Part shown: positions 34,145 to 41,504 of the stretch, piece by piece
Numbering within the stretch: the stretch's first letter is position 1
Layout of the letters: each line of letters begins with the position of its first letter
From: Candidatus Halocynthiibacter alkanivorans
Lineage (GTDB): Bacteria; Pseudomonadota; Alphaproteobacteria; Rhodobacterales; Rhodobacteraceae
Length of the DNA stretch: 47,273 nt
Assembly (NCBI RefSeq): GCF_003333265.1
Contig: NZ_QOLB01000101.1
Span: 1-47,273 of the forward strand
Direction of reading: 5' to 3'
Notes under the pieces: generated by a model
What the model was told of the DNA's origin: nothing
The model's input: the letters and a program-made list of their open reading frames with translations, nothing else
Database searches by the model: none
Position numbers and translations under genes: made by a program

Positions 34145-35155
34145 CTAGAAGCCTTCGACCACAATCTTGCCCTTTGCCTTGCCGGTTTCAATCAGCCGAT
34201 GCGCTTCACGCATAGTCTCAGCATTAATCGGCGACAGCACGTCCGACACAGTCGTTCGAATACGCCCTTCATCAATTTCTTTGGCGACATAGCTCAGCAA
34301 CTTGTGCTGCTCTATCATATCAGGTGTTTTGTGCATGGATCTTGCAAACATGAACTCCCAGTGAAAACTGGCCGCCTTCATTTTCATTCCAGCCATTGGC
34401 ATCGGCAAATCCGTATTATCGATAGAGACAATGCCGCCTTGCGGTCGGATCAGCTCAACAGCCGCGTCCCAGTGGTGCATGTCGTTGAAGATAGCAATAT
34501 GATCAACGTGATGCATTCCAAGTGCGCGCACCTGAGCCACCATATCTTCGCGATGGTTGATCACATGATCCGCGCCCAGCTCTTTCACCCACGTGGTTGT
34601 CTCTGGCCGCGATGCTGTCGCGATGACGGTCAGGCCAGCCTGTTTGGCGAGTTGAATGCCGATCGATCCGACACCACCGCTTGCGCCGATGATCAGAATC
34701 GTCTGGCCCTTATCCGCGCCATCACGGTCAATGCCGATACGGTCAAAGAAAGCCTCATAGGCGGTAATCGTTGTTAGAGGCAGTGCCGCAGATTCAGCAT
34801 GTGACAGCGACGTCGGTTTGTGGCCCACAATACGCTCATCCACGAGATGAAACTCCTGGTTGGTGCCTGGGCGCGTGATGTCACCAGCGTAATAAACGTC
34901 GTCGCCAACTTTAAACAATGTCACATCAGGCCCAACAGCTTCAACGATACCAGATGCATCATAGCCGATCACGCGCGGGCTTGGTTCAACCTGATCTTTT
35001 GGCGCCCGGACCTTGGTATCGACGGGGTTTACGGCAACCGCCTGGACTGCAACCAATATATCGTGGCCCGCAGGGGTTGGTTTTTCCAGTTTCACATCGA
35101 GAAATGCATTTGGATTCTCGACGGGTAAATAATGAGTAAGAGCAACGGCTTTCAT
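34145..35155 (-). CDS. Zinc-type/quinone oxidoreductase family alcohol dehydrogenase
   Basis: 336 residues, medium-chain reductase of the QOR/ZADH type with no catalytic Zn ligands: MKAVALTHYLP, AVAVNPVDTKVRAPKDQ, VIGYDASGIVEAVGPDV, YYAGDITRPGTNQEF, and NADPH-binding ILIIGASGGVGSIGIQLAKQ. It reduces quinones or unsaturated carbonyls with NADPH. AAGGAAG precedes the ATG. The adjacent quinol monooxygenase and the HxlR regulator suggest an electrophile/quinone stress unit. The hairpin at 34109-34135 ends transcription. Confidence 0.88.
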   Translation of the reverse strand: MKAVALTHYLPVENPNAFLDVKLEKPTPAGHDILVAVQAVAVNPVDTKVRAPKDQVEPSPRVIGYDASGIVEAVGPDVTLFKVGDDVYYAGDITRPGTNQEFHLVDERIVGHKPTSLSHAESAALPLTTITAYEAFFDRIGIDRDGADKGQTILIIGASGGVGSIGIQLAKQAGLTVIATASRPETTTWVKELGADHVINHREDMVAQVRALGMHHVDHIAIFNDMHHWDAAVELIRPQGGIVSIDNTDLPMPMAGMKMKAASFHWEFMFARSMHKTPDMIEQHKLLSYVAKEIDEGRIRTTVSDVLSPINAETMREAHRLIETGKAKGKIVVEGF

Positions 35156-35210
35156 ACTGTTCTTCCTTAATAGTTGCGCCCGGCTTGCGGGCAATTTCTT
35201 CGGAAAGGGG

Positions 35211-35274
35211 GGCTAAGCCAGCAGAACAGGCCGGCACCGGGCAATCGATCCCGGCCTGTTCTGCTGGCTTAGCC
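35211..35274. repeat. 24-bp perfect inverted repeat between two operon genes
   Basis: Left arm 35211-35234 begins GGCTAAGCCAGCAGAACAGG; right arm 35251-35274 is its exact reverse complement; loop 16 nt. It covers the stop codon of the YgiN-like gene (35269-35271) and the short gap before the quinone oxidoreductase. The stem is much longer than a normal terminator and has no T-run after it. It may attenuate the downstream gene or be a mobile palindrome. Confidence 0.85.
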
Positions 35275-35556
35275 GGTTTTGCTCATCTCATTGAGAACAA
35301 ATCTGATTACGGCACCGTTAGTCGCAGTCATGTAGGCGGCGAGGTGAGGCGCACCCATGTGTGTTTGCCATAGTTCGCGGTTTTCCCATGTCTCGTAGAA
35401 GACGAAAAAACCGGGTTGGTCGTTGTCCATGTGCAGGTCGTATTGGATGCAACCTGCTTCGGCGCGGGTGATGTCGATCAGTTTTTCCAGCTCTGCGCGA
35501 ACAAAGTCCTCTTTGCCGGGGGCTGCAGTGATTTGTGCGAGGATTGTGAGTGACAT
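35269..35556 (-). CDS. Antibiotic biosynthesis monooxygenase-type quinol oxidase (YgiN-like)
   Basis: 95 residues, single ABM ferredoxin-like domain: MSLTILAQITAAPGKEDFVR, AEAGCIQYDLHMDNDQPGFF, FYETWENRELWQTHMGAPHL. Family members such as YgiN oxidise quinols to quinones. AGGA lies before the ATG. Divergent from the HxlR regulator (110-bp gap holding a palindrome) and upstream of the quinone oxidoreductase on the same strand, so the pair may cycle quinones under redox control. Its stop codon is inside the long inverted repeat. Confidence 0.87.
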   Translation of the reverse strand: MSLTILAQITAAPGKEDFVRAELEKLIDITRAEAGCIQYDLHMDNDQPGFFVFYETWENRELWQTHMGAPHLAAYMTATNGAVIRFVLNEMSKTG

Positions 35557-35621
35557 AATTCTGTCCTGGTTGTTTGTGCTTCGATTACAGGCTAAGTGTC
35601 AGCTGCAAGCGTGTTTCGCAA

Positions 35622-35647
35622 GTACGCACAAATTGTGCATATAGGTA
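35622..35647. promoter_or_regulatory. Candidate HxlR operator
   Basis: GTAC at both ends of the 26 bp 35622-35647 encloses the perfect 6-1-6 palindrome GCACAAATTGTGC (35626-35638). It lies in the divergent promoter between the YgiN-like gene and the HxlR regulator, where HxlR/QorR repressors usually bind. Assignment is by position. Confidence 0.55.
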
Positions 35648-35665
35648 CAAAATGGATACTGTAAA

Positions 35666-36049
35666 ATGATCATTGGTCCAAAGGTGACGCGGTTTGCCGA
35701 TTACAACTGCAGTAAAGGTTGTCCGGTCGAATCCGCCCTTGAGCAGATTTCGGGCAAATGGAAAGGTCTGGTGATTTACCATCTGCTTAGTGGCACCCAC
35801 AGGTTCTCGGAACTGAAGCGCAAAGTAGGTACCGTCACCCAGCGCAGCTTGACCAAGCAATTGCGTGAACTGGAGAACGACGGGATCGTTGATCGCACTG
35901 TCTACGCTGTCGTGCCCCCCAAAGTAGAGTATAGCCTCACGGATAAAGGCAGACGCCTGCTGCCTGTTATCGAAACACTGCACGCCTGGGGGCAAGAAGA
36001 TGCGTTGAGCGGGAGCAACAGACAGCCAGGTTTTGACATTACTTCGTGA
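35666..36049 (+). CDS. HxlR-family redox-type transcriptional regulator
   Basis: 127 residues. Winged HTH: ALEQISGKWKGLVIYHLLSG, HRFSELKRKVGTVTQRSLTK, LRELENDGIVDRTVYAVVPPKVEYSLT. N-terminal Cys15 and Cys19 (DYNCSKGCPVE) fall where QorR, YodB and HypR keep the Cys that senses diamide, quinones or hypochlorite. So oxidation probably releases it from the shared promoter and induces the YgiN-like and quinone oxidoreductase genes. This mechanism is inferred from relatives. A repeat copy (C) follows directly. Confidence 0.87.
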   Translation: MIIGPKVTRFADYNCSKGCPVESALEQISGKWKGLVIYHLLSGTHRFSELKRKVGTVTQRSLTKQLRELENDGIVDRTVYAVVPPKVEYSLTDKGRRLLPVIETLHAWGQEDALSGSNRQPGFDITS

Positions 36050-36057
36050 ATCCGCTC

Positions 36058-36200
36058 TGGGCTCAGAGCCGACCTTCGCCGCAGTGGTCACGACCGGCCA
36101 CAATGGGCCGTTCGTTACAGTGATGGCAGAGGGACGTGGCCCGATTGCTGCACCATGTACATTTCGGCACTTTGGGCGGGGAGCGGTCCTCCGATGCGCG
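36058..36200 (+). repeat. Dispersed ~150-bp repeat, copy C
   Basis: GGGCTCAGAGCCGACCTTCG, then CGGCCACAATGGGCCGTTCG, TGATGGCAGAGGGACGTGGC, CCGATTGCTGCACCATGTAC and ATTTCGGCAC. Between the convergent HxlR (ends 36049) and epimerase (ends 36245) genes. Confidence 0.8.
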
Positions 36201-36244
36201 TCGCGCCAATGACTGCTGTGCCGGACGAAGTGGACCTTGCCTCG

Positions 36245-37174
36245 CTACAACATGTCAAGGATACGAAGTTCTTCAGCTGAGCTTGGCGAAAACTGCTGCA
36301 ACTCATCAACGTTATAGCTCGAAAACGTGTCTGTAATTCCACTGTCAAAGTTGAAACGGAACGTCCAGTTCATGTCTCGCACAAACTTGCTCACATTCAA
36401 TGCGCAAGTGTAGTCTCTGAACGGAAAGTATTTGCGCGCTGTGACACCCGTTGCTTGGGCCTCGCCTGAGACAACCTTCAATTCTCCACCTGACAAAGCG
36501 GCCACCTTTTTGACCCACGTCTCAGCGTTCATCATCTCAGGTTCTGCAACGTTGTAAATGGCGCGTTTACCAAAGTCAGCATCGACAAAATGAGCGACTA
36601 TTTCCGCGAGGTCCTGGACATGAAGGAACTGAAATTGTGCTGCCCCATCACCGGGAACGATGACTGGCCTCTCGCTCAACACGCGTGACCATACGAAGGT
36701 TTCCCGATCATTGGTGTTGTTTGGGCCATATAAATAGGGCGGGCGAAGGATTACGAGAGGACATTTGGCCCGTCCGATCAAGAACTCATCGGCTTCCGAT
36801 TTATCCACCCCATATGCGCCCCAAATATTGGCACCACCAAGAGGGTCATCTTCGGCAGGTAAGCGATCAGGTGTCTCGCGATAGACCGCAGCACTGCTGA
36901 GATGTATCCAATTTCTGGCAGTTTCTCCGAACGCAGAGAACGCAGTTTTAACCTGCTGTCTCGTATATCCACTTGTGTCAACAACGACATCAAAAACGCC
37001 CGATTGTTGGGTCATGTCTTCGTGTCGATCACGATCAGCTACAATCTGAGCGACCCCATTAATTCTTCGATTTCCACGGTTCAAAACAGTTACCTGATGG
37101 CCAGCTTCTTGTAACGTTGGGATGAGCGCTGCCCCGACAAAACCTGAGCCGCCAATCACTAGTATCTTTTTCAA
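36245..37174 (-). CDS. NAD-dependent epimerase/dehydratase-like extended SDR
   Basis: 309 residues. Rossmann GGSGFVG (8-14), HLSSAAVY (91-98), active-site Tyr121-Lys125 (YGVDK), and substrate-domain PPYLYGPNN. It resembles atypical extended SDRs such as chloroplast mRNA-binding/isoflavone-reductase-like and nucleotide-sugar epimerases; the substrate is unknown. A long upstream gap with repeat copy D separates it from the AEC permease. It may serve sugar-nucleotide chemistry, but the glycan genes are over 5 kb away. Confidence 0.82.
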   Translation of the reverse strand: MKKILVIGGSGFVGAALIPTLQEAGHQVTVLNRGNRRINGVAQIVADRDRHEDMTQQSGVFDVVVDTSGYTRQQVKTAFSAFGETARNWIHLSSAAVYRETPDRLPAEDDPLGGANIWGAYGVDKSEADEFLIGRAKCPLVILRPPYLYGPNNTNDRETFVWSRVLSERPVIVPGDGAAQFQFLHVQDLAEIVAHFVDADFGKRAIYNVAEPEMMNAETWVKKVAALSGGELKVVSGEAQATGVTARKYFPFRDYTCALNVSKFVRDMNWTFRFNFDSGITDTFSSYNVDELQQFSPSSAEELRILDML

Positions 37175-37243
37175 ATAATCTCTCGCTTGTTCTGTTTTTC
37201 AAATACAGATGAACGATAGCTGCGGTGCAGAAAATAGTCAATT

Positions 37244-37395
37244 TGGGCTCATTCCTGCCCTTCGCCGCAGGCGTCACAAACGGCCGCAATGGGCGTTCTC
37301 GACAGTTAGGGTAAAGAGAAGTGGTCCGATTTCTGCTCCATGCATATTTCGGCGCGAAGGGCGGTTTGCGAACCTTCGCTGCGTTGAGCGGCAAT
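37244..37395 (+). repeat. Dispersed ~150-bp repeat, copy D
   Basis: GGGCTC, CCTTCGCCGCAGGCGTCAC, CGGCCGCAATGGGCGTTCTC, GACAGTTAGG, AGAGAAGTGGTCCGATTTCT, GCATATTTCGGCGCGAAGGG, then CGAACCTTCGCTGCG. It lies between the epimerase start (37174) and the AEC permease end (37454), the one copy not between convergent ends. Confidence 0.8.
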
Positions 37396-37453
37396 GGCCA
37401 CTATTCGAGACATTGCTGTCATTGCAAAACCTGCAGTTTGAGGGCGACACCGA

Positions 37454-38392
37454 TTAGAAAAGCTGTTCGACTACCAGAAGAGAAAGCGGCAATGTAAGGA
37501 ATGCCAACGCTGTCTGAATCGTAGTTATCGCCGCCATCAGTGGCGCGTCACCGCCCATTTGGCGGGCAAGCGTATATGACGACGACGCCGTTGGCGAAGC
37601 ACTGAAAATTAAGGCAACGAGCGTCTCGAGTTCCGTCAGCCCAAGAAGCATCGCCAAAACCACTGTGATCAGTGGAAATACGATGAACTTTCCGGCTATC
37701 GAGAGCGCTAGTAGTATGACAGAGGCACGCATCACGTCCAAACGTAAATTGGCACCGACGCACATCAATACGATTGGCAGCGCCGCATTGCCTAATAGCC
37801 CGGCCGAATCGTGCAGAACCGGGACCTCTCCGACACCGAAGATGTTAAATGCAACACCGGCCAGCACCGAAACGATCAACGGATTGCGCCCCAGATCACG
37901 AAGCACCATCGGCAGGATTCTGCCCTTGCCATCGCCCTGATTCAGCACGACCATCAGGGGAACAACGGCCAGATTTGTTGCCGGGATCAAAAGTGCCATT
38001 GCCAGAGCGCCCAACGACAGGCCGGTAGCCCCGAACAAACTCCCGGCGATCGAAAGCGCAATGAATGCGTTGTGACGCGACGCACCCTGCATCATGGAAC
38101 TGGCACTGCCACTCGGTAAGCCCACCAACTTTGCTGACCCAAGGCCGAATACCAGCGTTACAAGAAAACCACCAATGATGACCACTGAATATGATCCGAC
38201 CAGTCCCGGAGACAGCTCAATTGTCGAAGTCTTGTGAAACAGCAGCGCTGGCATCAGCACCCAGTAAACCAGCTTGTCGTTCATGTTCCAAAATTCGACA
38301 TTCGGAATGCCATTGCGTCGCAATATGTATCCGAGAACGATAAGAAAAAAAATTGGAGCCGTTGAGATGAGAACAGGCATCAAGGTCATCAC
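37454..38392 (-). CDS. AEC-family (auxin efflux carrier-like) permease
   Basis: 312 residues with ten hydrophobic segments. Begins VLISTAPIFFLIVLGYILRR and carries the AEC features AMALLIPATNLAVVPLMV, GNAALPIVLMCVGANL and FSASPTASSSYTLARQMGGD. The family exports or imports organic acids and other small anions. Substrate unknown. No operon partners. The start is close to the nested IS3/IS110, and its promoter region ends at the IS3 inverted repeat (38415), so the insertion may affect its expression. Confidence 0.9.
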   Translation of the reverse strand: MMTLMPVLISTAPIFFLIVLGYILRRNGIPNVEFWNMNDKLVYWVLMPALLFHKTSTIELSPGLVGSYSVVIIGGFLVTLVFGLGSAKLVGLPSGSASSMMQGASRHNAFIALSIAGSLFGATGLSLGALAMALLIPATNLAVVPLMVVLNQGDGKGRILPMVLRDLGRNPLIVSVLAGVAFNIFGVGEVPVLHDSAGLLGNAALPIVLMCVGANLRLDVMRASVILLALSIAGKFIVFPLITVVLAMLLGLTELETLVALIFSASPTASSSYTLARQMGGDAPLMAAITTIQTALAFLTLPLSLLVVEQLF

Positions 38393-38608
38393 CCACTTCT
38401 ATATCTTCTAATCCGGTAATCCCCCCTAAAATTAGTGGCGTTCAAAAGTAGAATTTTCTCGGCAAGATATCTGAGGAGATTTTTGATGAAGACAGCACGA
38501 TTTAGCGACGCCCAGATTATGTCGATCCTGAAGCAGGCAGAGGGCGGTGTACCGGTGTCTGAGCTTTGCCGCGAACATGGGATGAGCAGCGCCAGCTTTT
38601 ATATCTTT

Positions 38609-39912
38609 GGACGTCTCTCCCGTTGCAAGAGTTTCTTCGAAGCGATCTGACGGCATTCCCTGGTTGCAAACATCTATCCGGCGTCACCGCCTGGATGGTG
38701 CGCTCAAATGGGAATTCCGCGTGGTGAGCCTCAACAAATGGTCGGCCTCAGCGGGCCATTATAAAAGCCAGGTTCCTCACACACCGGAGCTTGCCGGTCG
38801 GTTCATTTCTCTGATCTTCCTGCAATCCTTTCCCGCGCTAAAAGTTAGCGCGGAATTCTTCGTTTCTGCGCAGCATGGCCCAGATGATGCGGGCGTTCTT
38901 GTTGGCAACGGCGACGATAGCGCGGTTCATGCCCCGTCGCTCTCTCAGCGCATTTACCCACTGACTGAACGGGTCTGTCTTAGCAGCCGCGACACGAACA
39001 ACAGATCTGGCGCCATGGACCAGAAGCGTTCGCAGATGTTTGTCACCCCGCTTGCTGATCCCCATCAAAACGCGTTTGTCTCCGCTGGAGCGTTGCCGGG
39101 GGACGAGGCCCATCCAGGCCGCCATATGCCGGCCGTTCTTAAATTCAGCACCGTCACCGACCGCCGCAACAACAGCTGTCGCCGTTTTTGGACCCACACC
39201 ACAGATACGCGCGATCCGCTGGCAATCCGGATCCGATCTGAAGACAGCATCTATGCGCCGGTCAAACGTCTTAATCCGGGCATCAAGCTGAGCCATAAAG
39301 TCAAACAGATCACCAATGATTTCGCGCGTCATTGGGCTTAGTTCATTGTTCTTGTCAGTAATGATTTCCGGAATGGCGCGGCGGGCGCGACCAATTGACA
39401 GTGCGATCGGAACGCCGCGATCAAGCAACAATCCGCGCATCTGGCTGACAAGCGCTGTCCGGTGGTTCACCAGACGGCGCCGTGCTCTGTGCAGCGCCTG
39501 AACGTCTTGCTGCGCTTCGCTTTTGGGCGGCACAAATTTCATGTTGGGCTGTTGCAATGCTGTACAGATCGCTTCGGCATCGTTCTGATCGTTCTTCTGG
39601 TGTTTTAGAAATGGTTTCACATATTGCGGGGCGATGACCTTAACCTTGTGGCCAAGCTCTTCGAACCGGCGCTGCCAATAGAATGCGCCGGTACAGGCTT
39701 CGATCCCAATAACACAGGGTGCCAGTGCAGAAAGTTCAGGCAATAAGGCCTCGCGCCGAAGTCGCCGCCTCAATACCTGTTGCCCATCCCCGTCAACGCC
39801 GTGAAGTTGGAATACGTTCTTCGCCAAGTCGATCCCGATATACGCAATTGTCATATCTTCTCTCCAGTCTGTTGCATCGCCCACAGTGTTCCCGTTGGTG
39901 GGAGAGGCGTCC
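38609..39912 (-). mobile_element. IS110-family (IS1111-like) insertion within IS3
   Basis: The IS3 OrfA frame breaks between ...SSASFY and KWRAKFGG, giving the boundaries. Subterminal inverted repeats GGACGTCTCTCCC (38609-38621) and GGGAGAGGCGTCC (39900-39912) match in 12 of 13 bases, a feature of the IS1111 group rather than classic IS110. No target duplication is visible. Confidence 0.75.
38838..39854 (-). CDS. IS110-family transposase, intact
   Basis: 338 residues. N-terminal DEDD RuvC-like domain: MTIAYIGIDLAKNVFQLHGV (Asp9), CVIGIEACTGAFYWQRRFEE, KNDQNDAEAICTALQQP. C-terminal domain with the DCQRIARICGVGPKTATAVV helix-hairpin-helix and GLVPRQRSSGDKRVLMGISK with the Ser nucleophile region. 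GAGAAG precedes ATG 39854; an upstream ATG at 39914 lies outside the element. Unlike the IS110 at 31254 this one has no stop and could be active. Confidence 0.9.
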   Translation of the reverse strand: MTIAYIGIDLAKNVFQLHGVDGDGQQVLRRRLRREALLPELSALAPCVIGIEACTGAFYWQRRFEELGHKVKVIAPQYVKPFLKHQKNDQNDAEAICTALQQPNMKFVPPKSEAQQDVQALHRARRRLVNHRTALVSQMRGLLLDRGVPIALSIGRARRAIPEIITDKNNELSPMTREIIGDLFDFMAQLDARIKTFDRRIDAVFRSDPDCQRIARICGVGPKTATAVVAAVGDGAEFKNGRHMAAWMGLVPRQRSSGDKRVLMGISKRGDKHLRTLLVHGARSVVRVAAAKTDPFSQWVNALRERRGMNRAIVAVANKNARIIWAMLRRNEEFRANF

Positions 39913-40471
39913 ATCCCATTAAATGGCGGGCCAAGTTTGGCGGCATGGACGCGTCTCTTGTGGCTGAAATGAAGGACTTGGCTGAGCAGAACCGTCGGCT
40001 CAAAAAGATGTATGCAGAGATGAGCATGCAGAATGACTGGCTGAAGGAAGCACTCGGAAGCAGTTCATTTTCCGCCATTGGTCAGAGGACAATGGACGAG
40101 CGCGTTAAGGCCATCCCTGCGCAAGGAGATGGCCGTGAGAGCGGTCGGGAGCATGGCGTCAGCGTCGCACTGGCGTGTCGAACGTTTCAGATCAGCGAGA
40201 CCTGCTACCGGTATGAGCGCAAGTTAAGTGACGAGAATGAAGAGATTGCCGACTGGCTGGAACGCCTGACCATCAACAGGCGCGCCTGGGGTTTTGGCCT
40301 GTGTTTTCTGTATCTGCGCAATGTGCGGGGCTTTGGCTGGAACCACAAAAGGGTTTACCGGATTTACTGCGAACTGGCGTTAAACCTGCGCATCAAACGC
40401 AAGAAACGGCTGAAGCGGGACAGGCCCGAACCGCTGAGCGTCCCTGTCATCCCAAATCACACCTAGTCGAT

Positions 40472-40507
40472 CATTGCCCGGCAGGCGATGCAAGCATCGC
40501 CGAGAGG
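40472..40507 (-). repeat. Palindromic mini-element, copy 3 (inside IS3 OrfB)
   Basis: On the minus strand: CCCTCTC, GGCGATGC-TT-GCATCGCC (40484-40501), TGCCGGGCAAT. It splits the OrfB motif SIDFM between GTCGATC and GATTTCATG and adds exactly 36 bp (12 codons, no stop), so the frame is preserved across it. GAT flanks both sides, compatible with a short target duplication. Confidence 0.75.
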
Positions 40508-40816
40508 GGATTTCATGGCAGACCAGCTGGCAGACGGTCGTTCGATCCGGACGCTGAATGTTCTGGACGACTTCAACCGCGAAGGTCTGGCCATCGAAGT
40601 GGACTTTTCTTTGCCAGCAGAACGCGTGGTTCGAAGCCTGAACCAGATTATTGAATGGCGCGGAAAACCTCAGGTCATCCGCGTTGATAACGGCCCGAAT
40701 ATGTCAGTGGGACTTTGATGCTATGGGCTGAGAAACAAGGTGTGCGGCTGCAATATATCCAGCCCGGAAACCCCCAACAGAACGCTTATATCGGGCGCTA
40801 CAATCGCACGGTTCGC

Positions 40817-40853
40817 CCCTCTCAGCGATGCCAGCATCGCTTGCCGGGCAACG
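40817..40853 (+). repeat. Palindromic mini-element, copy 4 (inside IS3 OrfB)
   Basis: CCCCTCTC, AGCGATGC-CA-GCATCGCT (40824-40841), TGCCGGGCAAC. Lies between NRTVR and EWLAQTIF of OrfB and adds about 37 bp, shifting the frame. It is in the opposite orientation to copy 3, 310 bp away. Outer flanks are the same in both, but the arm bases differ and covary. Confidence 0.75.
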
Positions 40854-41162
40854 GGCGAATGGCTGGCGCAGACCATCTTTGGAACGATAGAGGAGGCACA
40901 AGAACAGGCCACCGAATGGCTCTGGACATACATCAACGAGAGACCCAACATGGGCATTGGCGGGATCACTCCAGCAATGAAACTGAAAACGGCCGCGTAG
41001 TTCTACAGGCGGACCCCATTAGAAATGGGGGGATTACCATCCCTCTGCACCATGCTCCAATGCAAGGATGCCGAAACCAAAGCCCAAGGCTGGTCCCAAT
41101 GCGGCCTTTCCAACACTTAACCAAAACTCACACATGCGCCCATTGTGCAGCAATTGGAAATA

Positions 41163-41315
41163 GGGGCTCAGAGCGGACCTTCACTGCGCAGTCCACGAAT
41201 GCCTGCAAAGGGCCGTTCTAGACAGTGGTGGCAGAGGGAAGTGGTCCGATTGCTGCACCAGGCACATCTCGGCGCGAAGGGCGAAGAGCGGAAGTTCGCT
41301 GCGGTCAGCATCAAC
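41163..41315 (+). repeat. Dispersed ~150-bp repeat, copy E
   Basis: Best-preserved copy: GGGGCTCAGAGCGGACCTTC, CTGCAAAGGGCCGTTCTAGA, CAGTGGTGGCAGAGGGAAGT, GGTCCGATTGCTGCACCAGG, CACATCTCGGCGCGAAGGGC, GAGCGGAAGTTCGCTGCGGT. It starts and ends with the related words GAGCGGACCTTCGC and GAGCGGAAGTTCGC in direct orientation. Lies between the IS3 end (41038) and the cyclase 3' end (41505). Confidence 0.85.
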
Positions 41316-41368
41316 GGCAGCTATGCGCCTGTAAGCAGGCGAAGCGGCGCAGACAAGAACGATGACAC

Positions 41369-41393
41369 TGCCCCTGCTAAATTGGCAGGGGCA
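41369..41393 (+). terminator. Terminator-like hairpin
   Basis: TGCCCCTG (41369-41376) and CAGGGGCA (41386-41393), 8-bp perfect stem with a 9-nt loop, followed on the plus strand by TTCGATTTTC. It lies 112 bp beyond the cyclase stop, and could stop transcription from either side. Strength uncertain. Confidence 0.5.
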
Positions 41394-41504
41394 TTCGATT
41401 TTCAATCGTGGCCAGCCGAGCTCGAATATATGAATAAGTCAGTTAGACAAATAACAACAACAACCCCGAACGCAGTGGGCCTGATCCGAAATCGTGTTTC
41501 CTTC

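Larger units (their letters stand above)
38486..41000 (+). pseudogene. IS3-family OrfA/OrfB, broken into at least five pieces
   Basis: OrfA starts MKTARFSDAQIMSILKQAEG (HTH, VSELCREHGMSSASFY) to 38608, then resumes after the IS110 as KWRAKFGGMDASLVAEMKDL from 39919. OrfB pieces: MDERVKAIPAQGDG...HGVSVALACRTFQISETCYRY up to a TAG at 40465 (where a Trp of the HTWSIDFM motif is expected); then, after mini-element 3, [20 protein letters not shown] (first catalytic Asp), [12 protein letters not shown] (second Asp); then, after mini-element 4, EWLAQTIFGTIEEAQEQATE to the end MGIGGITPAMKLKTAA. The IERYNRTVR Glu codon is changed to Gly (YIGRYNR). No functional transposase can be made. Confidence 0.82.
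38415..41038 (+). mobile_element. IS3-family element disrupted by an IS110 insertion
   Basis: Inverted repeats: left GGTAATCCCCCCTAAAATTA (38415-38434), right ending ATGGGGGGATTACC at 41038. Without the 1.3-kb insert at 38609-39912 the element is about 1.32 kb, normal for IS3. OrfA starts at 38486 with GGAG upstream. The right half also carries two palindromic mini-elements, a TAG and frameshifts, so it is dead. Confidence 0.82.

Noticed and set aside
35235-35250. The loop of the 24-bp inverted repeat (CCGGGCAATCGATC) as a fifth mini-element
   Set aside because: It resembles the flank TGCCGGGCAATGATC of mini-element 3 but has no 8-2-8 hairpin or CTCTC flank; probably chance.
7396-41405. Small hypothetical proteins encoded across the dispersed repeats
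   Set aside because: Frames are not conserved among copies and lack ribosome sites; they reflect DNA repeat identity.
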